Shown here: positions 63,263-64,000 of the stretch, piece after piece
How positions within the stretch are numbered: position 1 is the first letter of the stretch
Layout of the letters: every line of letters begins with the position of its first letter
NCBI RefSeq assembly: GCF_013822795.1
Contig: NZ_PNLB01000007.1
Coordinates: 124,001 to 188,000 of the forward strand
Direction: 5' to 3'
Length of the DNA stretch: 64,000 bases
Source of the DNA: Phenylobacterium sp.
Lineage (GTDB): Bacteria > Pseudomonadota > Alphaproteobacteria > Caulobacterales > Caulobacteraceae
Program-made: the position numbers and the translations under genes
The notes under the pieces: generated by a model
What the model was told of the DNA's origin: nothing
Databases searched by the model: none
Seen by the model: only the letters and a program-made list of their open reading frames with translations

Positions 63263-64000
63263 GCGACATCCTCGACAAGATCGCGGCCTACAAGCGCGAG
63301 GAAGTCGCCGAGCGGAAAGCCCAGCGCACCCTGGCTGACCTCGAAACCGCCGCCCAAGCCGCCTCCGCGCCGCGCGGCTTTCGAGCCGCGCTCGAGCGCG
63401 CCCATGCCCCGGGCAAGCTGGCCCTGATCGCCGAGATCAAGAAGGCCTCGCCGTCCAAGGGCCTGATCCGCGAGGACTTCGATCCGCCCCTCCTGGCCAA
63501 GGCTTACGAAGCCGGCGGCGCAGCCTGCCTGTCGGTCCTCACCGACGGTCCCAGCTTCCAGGGCGCCGATGCGTTCCTGACCGCCGCCCGCGACGCCGTC
63601 GCCCTCCCCGCCCTGCGCAAGGAGTTCCTGGTCGATCCCTGGCAGGTCGTCGAGGCCCGCGCCTTGGGCGCCGACGCCATCCTGGTGATCATGGCCATGG
63701 TCGACGATGCGCTGGCCGCCGACCTCATGTCGGAAGCCGCCCGCCTCGGCATGGACGCGCTGGTCGAGGTTCACGACGAGGACGAGATGGTGCGCGCCGG
63801 CAAGCTCGGCGCCACGCTGGTCGGCGTCAACAACCGCAACCTGCGCACTTTCGAGACCGACCTGGCGATCACCGAACGTCTGGCGGACGCCACGCCGGAC
63901 AACGCCCTGCTGGTCACCGAGAGCGGTATCTTCACGCCGCTGGACGTCAGCCGGCTGGAACGCTGCGGCGCCCGCGCCATGCTGGTCGGCGAGAGCCTGA
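63259..64000 (+). CDS. trpC: Indole-3-glycerol phosphate synthase, 3' end beyond window
   Basis: The visible 247 residues start [20 protein letters not shown] and show the TIM-barrel enzyme: [21 protein letters not shown] with the catalytic Lys near residue 60, [41 protein letters not shown], and [16 protein letters not shown] near 195. It closes the ring to indole glycerol phosphate. Only about 15-20 residues are expected to be missing at the C-terminus. It overlaps trpD. Confidence 0.97.
   Translation, partial: MSDILDKIAAYKREEVAERKAQRTLADLETAAQAASAPRGFRAALERAHAPGKLALIAEIKKASPSKGLIREDFDPPLLAKAYEAGGAACLSVLTDGPSFQGADAFLTAARDAVALPALRKEFLVDPWQVVEARALGADAILVIMAMVDDALAADLMSEAARLGMDALVEVHDEDEMVRAGKLGATLVGVNNRNLRTFETDLAITERLADATPDNALLVTESGIFTPLDVSRLERCGARAMLVGESL

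Overview
The window is a chromosomal segment of a high-GC alphaproteobacterium, most probably a member of the Caulobacteraceae (Caulobacter or Phenylobacterium-like). This rests on gene content and order: dusB-ntrB-ntrC, ntrY-ntrX-dat-hfq-hflX next to mazG, a fused ispDF, a pyruvate dehydrogenase cluster behind eno and a ftsB-like gene, a PdhB with its own lipoyl domain, a Caulobacter-type flagellin and a ppiD-trpE-trpG-trpD-trpC run. Genes are packed tightly, with many 4-bp start/stop overlaps. No rRNA, tRNA, insertion sequence, prophage or CRISPR array was seen.

Region 1 (1-10,300) is the most accessory-looking part. After the end of a DprE1-like oxidase and a DprE2-like reductase come a TonB-dependent receptor with two PepSY membrane proteins, then a metal module on the minus strand: CnrY-like anti-sigma, CnrX-like periplasmic sensor, CnrH-like ECF sigma factor, copA, copB and a CusF-like gene. 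A shared promoter-like motif (TGAGGG, fixed spacing, CGCGTAT) stands before the sigma operon, before copA, and a third time in the gap upstream of the TonB receptor. This suggests one ECF regulon covering the whole region.

Region 2 (10,300-19,000) holds a class C serine hydrolase, an AdeRS-like two-component system, an Omp25-like porin and a TolC/HlyD/two-permease export system that has no ATPase gene beside it. Region 3 (19,000-25,800) has an orphan flagellin, a luciferase-like oxidoreductase, a YegP-like protein, an MFS symporter, mazG, hflX and hfq.

Region 4 (25,800-37,900) is the nitrogen-regulation area. ntrYX (with dat) and ntrBC (with dusB) are separated by a DAHP synthase gene and a serine hydrolase. 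Both NtrX and NtrC lack the GAFTGA loop. The DAHP synthase gene is preceded by an aromatic-rich leader peptide (Tyr-Ser-Phe-Trp-Tyr-Phe-Gly-Tyr), an intrinsic terminator, and four RNA segments arranged as in classical trp/his attenuators. This is the clearest regulatory find in the window. ispDF follows.

Region 5 (37,900-57,800) holds a fused MFS/spermidine-synthase-like protein, pncC-type cinA, a coenzyme Q-binding START protein, lipA, a lipoprotein hydrolase lacking its usual serine, an acyl-CoA synthetase-like gene, the lpd-pdhC-GFA-pdhB-pdhA cluster, ftsB-like, eno, rpmF, pyrG, secG and tpiA. Region 6 (57,800-64,000) is ppiD followed by tryptophan genes, with trpC cut by the window edge.
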